Positions 42,710 to 49,910 of a stretch of 64,000 bases of DNA are shown here, in pieces. The position numbers and the translations under genes are program-made. The DNA comes from Halogeometricum rufum (GTDB lineage: Archaea; Halobacteriota; Halobacteria; Halobacteriales; Haloferacaceae), in NCBI RefSeq assembly GCF_900112175.1, contig NZ_FOYT01000004.1, forward strand, positions 234,931-298,930, given 5' to 3'. Position 1 is the stretch's first letter, and each line of letters opens with the position of its first letter. Under the pieces are notes generated by a model, which worked only from the letters and a program-made list of their open reading frames with translations, did no database searches and was not told where the DNA came from.

Positions 42710-43327
42710 TCATCGGTTCGAGCCGTCTCGCCGCTCTCTCGCGTTGTTCCGCGACTCCACGGCGAAGATTGCGAGCAGTGCGCCGACGAGTCCCACGCCG
42801 CCCCCGACGCTCAGCGCGTTGGCCACTACGTCGTCCCGGCCGTCGCCGCCGCCCTCGCCCGCCGCACCGACGACGACTGCGCCCCGCATCCCCATCGCCT
42901 CGTGCGGGACGCAGACGTACCGGTGGACGCCTGCGCTGTCGAACGTCTGTTCGAAGGTGTACCCCTTCTCGCCGACCATCTCGCTCTCGAACGCTCCGTC
43001 CTCGGCGACGACGTTGTGCGCGCCGCCCTTGCCGTTCCACTCCCAGACGACGGTGGTTCCGGGGTCGACTCTGACCGCGGCCGGACCGAACGCGAAGTTA
43101 CCGTTGTTACCCGCCGCGCCGACGGTTATCGTCACCGACTCCTCGCCGGTCCGGTCCGCGGTTCCGTCGTAGTTGCTGGTGTTATCCAACCACCCGCCGT
43201 AGTCGGCGGCGGCCGACTGCGCGGCGGCGGTTCCGGCGGTTCCCGCGGCACTCGCGGCGATGGCGGCCGTCGCGGCACCGCGGAGGACTGTTCTTCGACT
43301 GACGTTCGGGGTGTTCGGTGTCGTCAT
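42710..43327 (-). CDS. Halocyanin (blue copper protein) with C-terminal anchor
   Basis: 205 residues. A Tat signal NVSRRTVLRGAATAAIAASAAGTAGTAAAQ lies at 8-37. The plastocyanin-like domain shows all type-1 copper ligands: His in GGAHNVVAED, Cys, His and Met in YVCVPHEAMGMRG. FDSAGVHRY leads into the ligand loop. A C-terminal TM helix (ALSVGGGVGLVGALLAIFAV) anchors it to the membrane. It carries single electrons outside the membrane, probably to the multicopper oxidase encoded 15 bases upstream on the same strand or to NirK. The pair is likely one operon. Confidence 0.92.
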   Translation of the reverse strand: MTTPNTPNVSRRTVLRGAATAAIAASAAGTAGTAAAQSAAADYGGWLDNTSNYDGTADRTGEESVTITVGAAGNNGNFAFGPAAVRVDPGTTVVWEWNGKGGAHNVVAEDGAFESEMVGEKGYTFEQTFDSAGVHRYVCVPHEAMGMRGAVVVGAAGEGGGDGRDDVVANALSVGGGVGLVGALLAIFAVESRNNARERRDGSNR

Positions 43328-43342
43328 CGTCCTGTCTGGTGG

Positions 43343-44494
43343 TCACTGCCCGTAGCCCGCGTACTGCATCAACTGGTCGAAGATGTCCGTGTCCATCGCC
43401 TCCTTGTAGACGACGCCCGACAGCATCCCGCCGGGGTAGAAGTTCCCGTTCATGACGTGGCTCACCTTGTGACAGTGCATGAGGTAGATGCCCGGGTCGG
43501 CGTCGGCGGTGAACTCGACGGTGTGCCGTTCCGCCGGGGCGACGTTCGTCACGTCCATCTCGTGACGGGCCGCCTCCGGCACCGTCCCGCCGTCCTTCTC
43601 CACGCGCTGGAAGCGGTGGTTGTGGATGTGCAACGGGTGGCTCATGTAGCCGCCGTTGACGAAGTGAAGTCGGACCGAGTCGCCGCGTTCGACCACGACG
43701 GGCGACCCGTCCTCGGGGTGCAGGGTCCGCGGCGCAACCTTCCCGTTGACGGTGAACACGTCGGGGTCGCGGCCGCGCGGCGTGTAGGAGACGTCCTCGC
43801 CCGCCATCGAGCGGTTGAGCCGCGAGTCCCAGTCTTTCACCGTCATGAAGTACTCCCTGTCGGCCGGTTTGTACCCCTTCGGGTCCACCCGGAAGATGCC
43901 GTACATCCCCATGTCGATGTGGCGGTGCGTCTGGAAGTGACAGTGGTACAGGTGGGTGCCCGGCACGTTCGCCGGGATGGTGTAGGTGTGCGACTCGCCG
44001 GGCGAGACGGTGATGCCCGTCGTCGTCGGCACGCCGTCGTCCTTCCACGCCTTCTGGACGCCGTGGAAGTGGACCGTGTGCGGGCGCTTGCCCGCCGTGT
44101 TGTCCAGCGTCACCTCCATCTCCTCGCCCTCGGTGGTCCGGATGACCGGTCCGGGGACGGAGGGGTCCCGGTCGTCGGCCTGGAACGCCCAGACGCGCGG
44201 CAGACGGACGGGGCCGCCCATCGAGTCGAGCGGATGCGCCTCGTGGACGGCCGGTTGCGTCTTCAGCGTCACCGCTCCGCCCTGTTCGTCCACGTCGACG
44301 ACTTCCGGCGGACTGGTCGTCGGGAGCGACGCCGTCTGCGACGCCGCCGTCGTCGACGACTGCTCGGTCTTCGCGCTGGCCTGACTCGTCGGGGCCTGAC
44401 ACCCCGCGATCGCTGCCGTTCCGACGCCGCCGGTGGCGGCGAGGAACTCTCGTCGGGAGATGCCCGTTCCGGGAGCACCGATGCGGTCTCTCAT
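43343..44494 (-). CDS. Multicopper oxidase, secreted, with Cys-His sites in both domains
   Basis: 383 residues from ATG 44494 (a GTG two codons upstream is possible). Tat motif RREFL (14-18) and lipobox-like Cys32. Copper motifs: H142-F-H144; H184-C-H186 with H190 and Met195/197; H286-P-L-H289-I-H291; H340-C-H342 with H346. Thus both cupredoxin domains carry an HCH motif. This differs from NirK (one type-1 site per subunit) and is closer to two-domain laccase-type oxidases. It is flanked by halocyanin genes and shares a regulatory palindrome, 75.5 bases before its start, with norB. Possible roles: nitrite reduction, Cu(I) oxidation or use of halocyanin as electron donor. Confidence 0.85.
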   Translation of the reverse strand: MRDRIGAPGTGISRREFLAATGGVGTAAIAGCQAPTSQASAKTEQSSTTAASQTASLPTTSPPEVVDVDEQGGAVTLKTQPAVHEAHPLDSMGGPVRLPRVWAFQADDRDPSVPGPVIRTTEGEEMEVTLDNTAGKRPHTVHFHGVQKAWKDDGVPTTTGITVSPGESHTYTIPANVPGTHLYHCHFQTHRHIDMGMYGIFRVDPKGYKPADREYFMTVKDWDSRLNRSMAGEDVSYTPRGRDPDVFTVNGKVAPRTLHPEDGSPVVVERGDSVRLHFVNGGYMSHPLHIHNHRFQRVEKDGGTVPEAARHEMDVTNVAPAERHTVEFTADADPGIYLMHCHKVSHVMNGNFYPGGMLSGVVYKEAMDTDIFDQLMQYAGYGQ

Positions 44495-44738
44495 GGACAC
44501 CTGAGTCTACCCACAGTTGAAAGATAGCGGGTCGGGGCGGTTCCTGACGCACGAGAAGGTGCGCGAACACGTTCGGGTGGGGTTTATACGCCGTTCGCGC
44601 TGAGGAGCGCCACCGATTCGCACGATTCGGCCGGAGACGGCGGTATCGGCCCTCGCGGGTCTCCGCGAGTCGCGGACCCGCGCGACCGGTGCGTCCCGGT
44701 CCCGACCGAACCGACCCGGAAAAGAGAGACCGCTCGGG
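44495..44738. other. Intergenic region with operator, + strand TATA and strong hairpin
   Basis: Contains the palindrome at 44564-44575, a GTTTATAC element at 44582-44589 reading toward the + strand, and a strong hairpin at 44653-44685 (arms containing GCGGGT/ACCCGC and CCGCG/CGCGG around a 3-base loop). No good reading frame starts in it. It may encode a short RNA, or hold the terminator of the halocyanin gene. Confidence 0.45.
44564..44575. promoter_or_regulatory. CGAAC-NN-GTTCG operator before the multicopper oxidase
   Basis: CGAACACGTTCG, centred 75.5 bases before the ATG at 44494 (minus strand), exactly the spacing seen at norB. A TATCTTTCA element (minus strand, about 44520-44528) is a plausible TATA. 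Confidence 0.65.
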
Positions 44739-45296
44739 TTACTCGACGACGACGACGCCCTTCATCCCCATCGCCTCGTGCGGCGTGCAGGCGTACTCGT
44801 ACGTCCCGGCGCTCTCGAACGCGCGTTCGAACGTGTACCCCTCCTCGCCGACCATCTCGCTCTCGAACGCGCCGCCCTCGGCGACGACGTTGTGGGTGCC
44901 ACCGTCGCCGGTCCACTCCCAGACGACGGTCGTTCCGGCGTCGACGCGGACCGCGGCCGGACCGAACCCGTACGCGCCGCCGTTGGCTTCGGTGCCGACG
45001 CGGACGGTCACGCTGTCCTCGCCGGTCGCGTCGGTGACGCCGTCGTAGTTCCCGACGTCCGAAAGCCACCCGTCGAACTCCGGCGACGACCCGTCGCCCG
45101 ATTCGCCGCCAGTCTCGTCGCTTCCACCGTCCGTCTCAGCGGTCTCACCACCGCTCTCGCCGCCCGATTCACCGTCCGGCGAGTCGGTGGTGTCGGTCGC
45201 ACTCCCCGTACACCCGGCCAGCGCCGCCCCGCCGATGGCCGCACCGGTCGCTCGAAGGACGGTCCGCCGATTTACCGAAACTTCCTCGGAGTTCAT
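44739..45296 (-). CDS. Halocyanin, lipoprotein form
   Basis: 185 residues from ATG 45296. Signal VNRRTVLRATGAAIGGAALAGC ends in a lipobox Cys, followed by a long acidic Gly/Ser/Glu linker (about 35-70). The domain FDGWLSDVGNYDGVTDATGEDSVTV and ligands in GTHNVVAEG and YACTPHEAMGMKG (His, Cys, His, Met) define a blue copper halocyanin, with no C-terminal TM. It is closely similar in its copper domain to the halocyanin at 42710. It should be lipid-anchored outside the cell. It shares an operator palindrome with the divergent DUF2249 gene at 45388. Confidence 0.92.
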   Translation of the reverse strand: MNSEEVSVNRRTVLRATGAAIGGAALAGCTGSATDTTDSPDGESGGESGGETAETDGGSDETGGESGDGSSPEFDGWLSDVGNYDGVTDATGEDSVTVRVGTEANGGAYGFGPAAVRVDAGTTVVWEWTGDGGTHNVVAEGGAFESEMVGEEGYTFERAFESAGTYEYACTPHEAMGMKGVVVVE

Positions 45297-45337
45297 CACG
45301 TCCGTGAGTTCCCCCCTCTCCCTCTCGGGCGTTCCCC

Positions 45338-45349
45338 CGAACGTGTTCG
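45338..45349. promoter_or_regulatory. CGAAC-NN-GTTCG operator shared by divergent genes
   Basis: CGAACGTGTTCG lies between the halocyanin and DUF2249 genes. The centre is 44.5 bases before the + strand ATG 45388 and 47.5 bases before the minus strand ATG 45296. Confidence 0.7.
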
Positions 45350-45387
45350 GGACAAGCGACTGTGTGTCGGCCGGTCGAACTGACACC

Positions 45388-45651
45388 ATGGACGACCGAC
45401 CCAGCGTCGTCGCGGAGACGGACGCACCGACCGGCCGACCGACGGAGACGCTCGACGTGCGGGACCTCCCGCCGCCGAAACCGCTCAGCGAGACGCTCGA
45501 ACGGGTCGCGGAACTGGACGACGACGCGGTCCTCGTCCAACTGAACGACCGCGCTCCCCAGCACCTGTACCCGAAACTGACCGACCGCGGCTACGCGTTC
45601 GAGACGGTCGAGACAGACGACTGCGTCGTGACTGTCGTCTGGCGCGAGTAG
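45388..45651 (+). CDS. DUF2249 domain protein (2 of 3)
   Basis: 87 residues from ATG 45388. ETLDVRDLPPPKPLSETLERVAELDDDAVLVQLNDRAPQHLYPKLTDRGYAFETVETDDCVVTVVW follows the DUF2249 pattern closely, including the DxRxLPPP opening and the LxNDRxPQHLYP segment. It is small and cytoplasmic. Divergent from the lipid-anchored halocyanin with a shared operator. Family function is unknown; association with nitrogen-oxide metabolism is recurrent. Confidence 0.88.
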   Translation: MDDRPSVVAETDAPTGRPTETLDVRDLPPPKPLSETLERVAELDDDAVLVQLNDRAPQHLYPKLTDRGYAFETVETDDCVVTVVWRE

Positions 45652-45699
45652 TCCGGCCCGAATCGCGGACCCCGGAACCGGGACGCACGCGTCGCCCGG

Positions 45700-45936
45700 T
45701 CACGCGTGCGTTATCTCCACACGCCACTCCTCGGGACCCGTTTGCGACGCCTCGTACGCGAACCCTCTCCGTTCGAGCACGTCGTACAGGGGCACGGGCT
45801 CGAACCCGTTGACCAGCACCAACCGCTCGCAGTCGCCGAGGGCGTCGAGTGCGGCCACGATGTCGCCGAACGGTTCGCCGTCGGTCTCTCGCACGTCCAG
45901 TTCGCGGGTCTCCGCGTCCGACGTCTCCGAACTCAT
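45700..45936 (-). CDS. DUF2249 domain protein (3 of 3)
   Basis: 78 residues from ATG 45936. RELDVRETDGEPFGDIVAALDALGDCERLVLVNGFEPVPLYDVLERRGFAYEASQTGPEEWRVEI matches DUF2249, with the LVNGFEPVPLY segment. It is convergent with DUF2249 copy 2 (48 bases between stops) and divergent from the Bat-type regulator. The palindrome at 46010-46021 lies between, 79.5 bases from this start. Confidence 0.88.
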   Translation of the reverse strand: MSSETSDAETRELDVRETDGEPFGDIVAALDALGDCERLVLVNGFEPVPLYDVLERRGFAYEASQTGPEEWRVEITHA

Positions 45937-46009
45937 GCCCGTTCGTTGCGCGCAGTTCGGGATACCCTTTGTGCCGATAGTGTTCGTCCGCGTCGAATCT
46001 CGGCCTATC

Positions 46010-46021
46010 CGAACATGTTCG
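46010..46021. promoter_or_regulatory. CGAAC-NN-GTTCG operator between DUF2249 gene 3 and the Bat-type regulator
   Basis: CGAACATGTTCG, centred 51.5 bases before the + strand ATG 46067. A second, AT-rich palindrome CGAATATATTCG at 46044-46055 overlaps where the TATA element would be. Confidence 0.65.
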
Positions 46022-46066
46022 GGAACACTGATTGGTGGGGAACCCGAATATATTCGACCGAGACCG

Positions 46067-46723
46067 ATGCCACGAGCACACCTCACGCTGACGATTCCCG
46101 ACGGCGTCTGGATCGGCGACGTCACGCGCGCGCACCCGCAGGCGACGGTCCGTATCCTGTCCGCCCTCACCGGCGACGACGCGGGCGTGGGCCTCGCCGA
46201 GATAACCGCCGAGGAGTTACAGTCCGTCGTCGCCGACGTTCAGGACAGCGACTCCGTGGTCGAACTGGAGATTCTCCAGCAGTACGGCAACACGGTCCTC
46301 CTGCAGTTCGAGACGACGATGCCGTTGCTCCTCCTGCCGGTGCAGGACTCGGGCGTCCCGCTGACGATGCCGTTCACCATCGAGGACGGGCAGGCGGAGT
46401 GGGAACTCACGGCTCCCCAGCACCGCCTCTCGGAACTCGGGACGCAACTGGAGGAGTTCGGCATCCCCTTCACCGTCGACGAGATTCGCCAACAGATCGA
46501 ACCCGAGCAGTTGCTCACCGACCGGCAGTTGCGGTTGGTCGTCGCCGCCGCCGAACGCGGCTACTACGACACCCCCCGGGAGTGTTCGCTCACCGAACTC
46601 GCCGAGTCGGAGGGGCTGGCAAAGTCCACGTGCAGCGAGACGCTGCACCGCGCCGAAGAGCAGATAATCAAGGAGTTCCTGGAGAACCTCGACGAGGCGA
46701 CCAGAGAGTCCCAGCGCGCCTGA
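46067..46723 (+). CDS. Bat-type HTH_10 transcriptional regulator
   Basis: 218 residues from ATG 46067. The N-terminal ~150 residues resemble the bacterio-opsin-activator-like domain (VGLAEITAEELQSVVADVQDSDSVVELEILQQYGNTVLLQFET). The C-terminal HTH_10 is LLTDRQLRLVVAAAERGYYDTPRECSLTELAESEGLAKSTCSETLHRAEEQIIKEF. It is of the same type as NarO and DmsR of haloarchaea, but the N-terminus lacks the Cys cluster I recall for NarO. It is therefore a paralogue, perhaps responding to NO, nitrite or redox state. A palindrome sits at its own promoter, implying auto- or cross-regulation. It may be the factor that binds the CGAAC palindromes, or a target of it. Confidence 0.82.
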   Translation: MPRAHLTLTIPDGVWIGDVTRAHPQATVRILSALTGDDAGVGLAEITAEELQSVVADVQDSDSVVELEILQQYGNTVLLQFETTMPLLLLPVQDSGVPLTMPFTIEDGQAEWELTAPQHRLSELGTQLEEFGIPFTVDEIRQQIEPEQLLTDRQLRLVVAAAERGYYDTPRECSLTELAESEGLAKSTCSETLHRAEEQIIKEFLENLDEATRESQRA

Positions 46724-46863
46724 GACGGCGCTCGGCGACGCTCGACCGCATCGACCGACGGACGCGGAAACCGTCCCGACGCGCTCGGGACGGCGGTTAG
46801 ACGCCCGGACAGATGACCTCTCACACGACCACGCACCACGCGGACTCCTCTCGCACAGCATCT

Positions 46864-47238
46864 ATGGAACGCGACCCGTTCGCACCCGACGCGCCCGATA
46901 TTCGGGACGTGTTGGGCGCGCTCGACGACCCGGACTGCCGAACCATCATCGAACGCATCGACGGGGCGATGACGGCGAACGACGTCGCCGAACGCTGCGA
47001 CATCCCCCTCTCGACCACGTACCGAAAGCTCGAACTGCTCACCGAGGCGTCGCTCCTCGAAGAACAGGTCCAACTGCGCGCCGACGGCAGACACACGAAG
47101 CGGTACGTCCTCGCCTTCGAGGGCGTCCGACTCTCGCTGGGCGACGACTGCTCGCTCGAGGCGACCGTCGAACGCCGTGAGCAGACGCCCGCGGAACGCC
47201 TGTCGGAACTGTGGTCGGAGGTGGGAGAGGAGACCTGA
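46864..47238 (+). CDS. Winged-helix (ArsR-type) transcriptional regulator
   Basis: 124 residues from ATG 46864; an ATG at 46813 would add 17 Thr/His-rich residues. DIRDVLGALDDPDCRTIIERIDGAMTANDVAERCDIPLSTTYRKLELLTEASLLEE is a compact winged-helix with the recognition helix IPLSTTYRKLELL, followed by a wing (HTKRYVLAFEGVRL) and a short C-terminal helix. One Cys lies in DPDCRT and one in ERCDIP, but no clear sensing cluster. It lies between the Bat-type regulator and norB on the same strand, and may control the block. Confidence 0.8.
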   Translation: MERDPFAPDAPDIRDVLGALDDPDCRTIIERIDGAMTANDVAERCDIPLSTTYRKLELLTEASLLEEQVQLRADGRHTKRYVLAFEGVRLSLGDDCSLEATVERREQTPAERLSELWSEVGEET

Positions 47239-47282
47239 AGTGCGGCCGAAGCCCGCCCCCGGTCGCCGGAACTATCCGGCTC

Positions 47283-47294
47283 TGAACATGTTCG
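47283..47294. promoter_or_regulatory. CGAAC-NN-GTTCG-like operator before norB
   Basis: TGAACATGTTCG (one mismatch), centred 75.5 bases before the ATG at 47364, the same distance as at the multicopper oxidase. A GATACAC element at about 47328-47334 may be the TATA. Confidence 0.65.
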
Positions 47295-47363
47295 GTGGCC
47301 GATTCGACGGCTGGGAACGTCCCTGACGATACACGTCGGGGCCGTCACTATCGTCGAACTGGT

Positions 47364-49667
47364 ATGAGAATCAGCCGTCGAACGATAGCGAAAGCGCTCG
47401 TCGCCGTGTTCGTCGTCAACCTCGTGGTGATGGGTATCGGCGCGTACCACTCCTCGCAGAACGTGCCGCCCATCCCGAAGGAAGTCGTCGGTCCCGACGG
47501 CGACGCGGTGGTCACGCAGTCGCAGGTACAGCGCGGAAAGATAGTCTTCCAGCAGAACGGCCTGATGAACCACGGCTCCATCCTCGGCAACGGGGCCTAC
47601 TACGGCGTCGACTACACCGCCGACGCACTGGATTTGAAGGTCCAGTTCATGCGCGCGTACTACGCGCAGGAACGGTACGACCGACCGTACGACGAACTCG
47701 CCGACGCCGAGCAGGCCAGCGTCGACAGCGTCGTCCGCGACGACGTGGACGAACCGCTGACTCCCGGCGCGCAGACCGTCCGGTACTCGCCGGCGGAGGT
47801 GTACGCCCACGAGCAGGTTCGCGAGGTGTACGTCGAGCGATACCACGAGGGGGCGAAGGAGCGCGGCCTGCCGGCGAACTACGTCGACTCGGCGTCTGAC
47901 GCCCGCCGCTTCGCGGACTTCGCGATGTGGACCGCGTGGATGTCGCACACCGACCGGCCCGGCAGCGACCACAGTTTCACGAACGAGTGGCCGTACGAAC
48001 CCGCCGCCGGGAACGCGCCGACGGGGGCGACGATGACGTGGAGCGTCCTCAGCATGGTGCTTCTGGTCGCCGCGGTGGGCATCGGCGTCTGGCTGTACAA
48101 CTCCGTCGAACTCCCCGAACCGGAGATTCGGAGCATCGAGGTGCCGCCGCCGGACGAAATCTCCCTGTCGCCCAGTCAGCGCGCGGCGACGCGCTTCGTC
48201 CCCCTCGCGGGAGCGCTGTTTGCCGTACAGGTGTTACTCGGGGGACTGCTCGCACACTACTACGTCGAACGCGAGGCTTTCTTCGGCGTCAGTGAAGTGT
48301 TCGGCGTCGAACTCCTCTCGGTCCTGCCGTTCTCGCTGGCGAAGACGTTCCACCTGGACCTCGGCATCCTCTGGATAGCGTCGCTGTGGCTGGGCGCGGG
48401 CCTGTTCCTGCCGCCCCTGCTGACGAACTACGAACCGCCGCGACAGAAGACGTACATCCACCTGCTCCTCGGCGCACTCGTCGTCGCCACCGTCGGTGGA
48501 CTCGGCGGCGTCTGGCTCGGCGCGCAGGGCTACATCGACGGCGCGCTCTGGTGGATTCTCGGTAACGAGGGCCTGGAGTACCTCGAAGTCGGCCGACTCT
48601 GGCAGGTCGGACTCCTCGTCGGCTTCGTGCTGTGGACGGCGCTGGTCTGGCGCGGCTTCAGACCCCTCCTGAGGCGGGAGTCCAGCTACGGACTGGCCCA
48701 CCTCATCGTCTACGCCGGGGGGTCCATCGGCCTCCTGTTCACCGCCGGGATGCTCTACACGCCGCGGACGAACATCGTGATGACGGAGTTCTGGCGCTGG
48801 TGGGTCGTCCACATGTGGGTCGAGGGAGCCTTCGAGTTCTTCATCGTCGCCATCGTCGGTCTCACCCTCGTCAGCATGGGGTTACTGAAGAAACGCTCCG
48901 CCGAGAAGGCGGTGGCGTTTCAGGCCCTGTTCGTGATGGGGTCGGGCGTCATCGGCGCGGCGCACCACTACTGGTGGGTCGGTCAGCCCGACGTGTGGAT
49001 TCCGTTCGGGTCGGTGTTCTCGACGCTCGAACTCATCCCCCTCGTCCTCATCCTGTTCGAGGCGATGGGGCAGTACCGCGCGCTGGCCACGGGCGAGGAG
49101 GGCTTCCCCTACACGCTCCCGTTCATGTTCATCATCGCCAGCGGCTTCTGGAACTTCGTCGGCGCCGGCGTCCTCGGCTTCTTCATCAACCTCCCCCTCG
49201 TCAACTACTACGAACACGGGACGTACCTCACGGTGGGGCACGCCCACGCCGCGATGTTCGGCGCGTTCGGGTTCCTCGCCCTCGGGATGGCGACGTACAT
49301 GCTCCGAATCTCGTCGAAACCCGCCCAGTGGACCGAGCGACGACTGCGGTGGGCGTTCTGGCTGTGGAACGTCGGCCTCGCCGTCATGGTGTTCGTGAGC
49401 GTCCTGCCCGTCGGCTTCCTGCAGTTGGAGACGGCGTTCACGCAGAGTTACGCCGCCGCCCGGAGTCTGGCGTTCTACAACGGTGAACTCGTCCAACTGC
49501 TGTTCTGGGCGCGCCTCCCCGGTGACACGATGATAATCCTCGGGACGCTCGTGTTCGCCTACGACGTGGTGGTCAAGCGGTTCTCGCTTCGGTCCGTCTC
49601 GACGCCCGAGGAGACGCCGCCCGCGGGGACGATTCCCGACCGACTGCTGACCGAAGACGACGACTGA
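47364..49667 (+). CDS. norB: Quinol-dependent nitric oxide reductase (single-subunit qNor)
   Basis: 767 residues from ATG 47364. An N-terminal TM helix and a ~200-residue extracytoplasmic domain (QSQVQRGKIVFQQNGLMNHGSILGNGAYYG) are followed by about 13 TM helices, the qNor layout of fused NorC-like and NorB parts. The extra domain lacks a CxxCH heme site, as expected for quinol-dependent enzymes. Heme and FeB histidines are in LAKTFHLDLGILWIASLW, VVHMWVEGAFEF, GAAHHYWWVG and VGHAHAAMFGAFGF. It reduces NO to N2O in the membrane with quinol. Located beside nirK and the regulators; controlled by the palindrome at -75.5. Confidence 0.95.
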   Translation: MRISRRTIAKALVAVFVVNLVVMGIGAYHSSQNVPPIPKEVVGPDGDAVVTQSQVQRGKIVFQQNGLMNHGSILGNGAYYGVDYTADALDLKVQFMRAYYAQERYDRPYDELADAEQASVDSVVRDDVDEPLTPGAQTVRYSPAEVYAHEQVREVYVERYHEGAKERGLPANYVDSASDARRFADFAMWTAWMSHTDRPGSDHSFTNEWPYEPAAGNAPTGATMTWSVLSMVLLVAAVGIGVWLYNSVELPEPEIRSIEVPPPDEISLSPSQRAATRFVPLAGALFAVQVLLGGLLAHYYVEREAFFGVSEVFGVELLSVLPFSLAKTFHLDLGILWIASLWLGAGLFLPPLLTNYEPPRQKTYIHLLLGALVVATVGGLGGVWLGAQGYIDGALWWILGNEGLEYLEVGRLWQVGLLVGFVLWTALVWRGFRPLLRRESSYGLAHLIVYAGGSIGLLFTAGMLYTPRTNIVMTEFWRWWVVHMWVEGAFEFFIVAIVGLTLVSMGLLKKRSAEKAVAFQALFVMGSGVIGAAHHYWWVGQPDVWIPFGSVFSTLELIPLVLILFEAMGQYRALATGEEGFPYTLPFMFIIASGFWNFVGAGVLGFFINLPLVNYYEHGTYLTVGHAHAAMFGAFGFLALGMATYMLRISSKPAQWTERRLRWAFWLWNVGLAVMVFVSVLPVGFLQLETAFTQSYAAARSLAFYNGELVQLLFWARLPGDTMIILGTLVFAYDVVVKRFSLRSVSTPEETPPAGTIPDRLLTEDDD

Positions 49668-49821
49668 GACCCGCTTCCGGCCGCCGTTTTTCGACCGCCG
49701 TCGCCTCCCGTCACCCGCCTACGCGAGAGTCGACTGTCGGCGTCCCACTCCTCTCGTCTCGTCCCACCGCCTCCCGCGTTCCCTCCGCACGTCGCCGAGA
49801 GGCGGATATATACGCCGGCGG

Positions 49822-49833
49822 GAACACCTTCGG
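49822..49833. promoter_or_regulatory. Degenerate CGAAC-type palindrome upstream of nirK
   Basis: GGAACACCTTCG differs from the consensus at two positions and is centred 83.5 bases before the nirK ATG. It is weak; it may be a low-affinity site or chance. An AATAGCAAACTAG element at 49856-49868 lies between it and the start. Confidence 0.35.
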
Positions 49834-49910
49834 GCACGTTCCAGTCCCGTAGAAATAGCAAACTAGTTGATTGTTTCGCCTTCGCTATCTTCGCTCGTGA
49901 GGTCAAGCCA

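Noticed and set aside
43343..44494. Calling the multicopper oxidase NirK
   Set aside because: It has HCH motifs in both domains and lacks the NirK pattern; the protein at 49911 has all NirK ligands.
46067..46723. Calling the Bat-type regulator NarO
   Set aside because: NarO, as I remember it, has an N-terminal Cys cluster; this protein has none there, so only the HTH_10 family is claimed.
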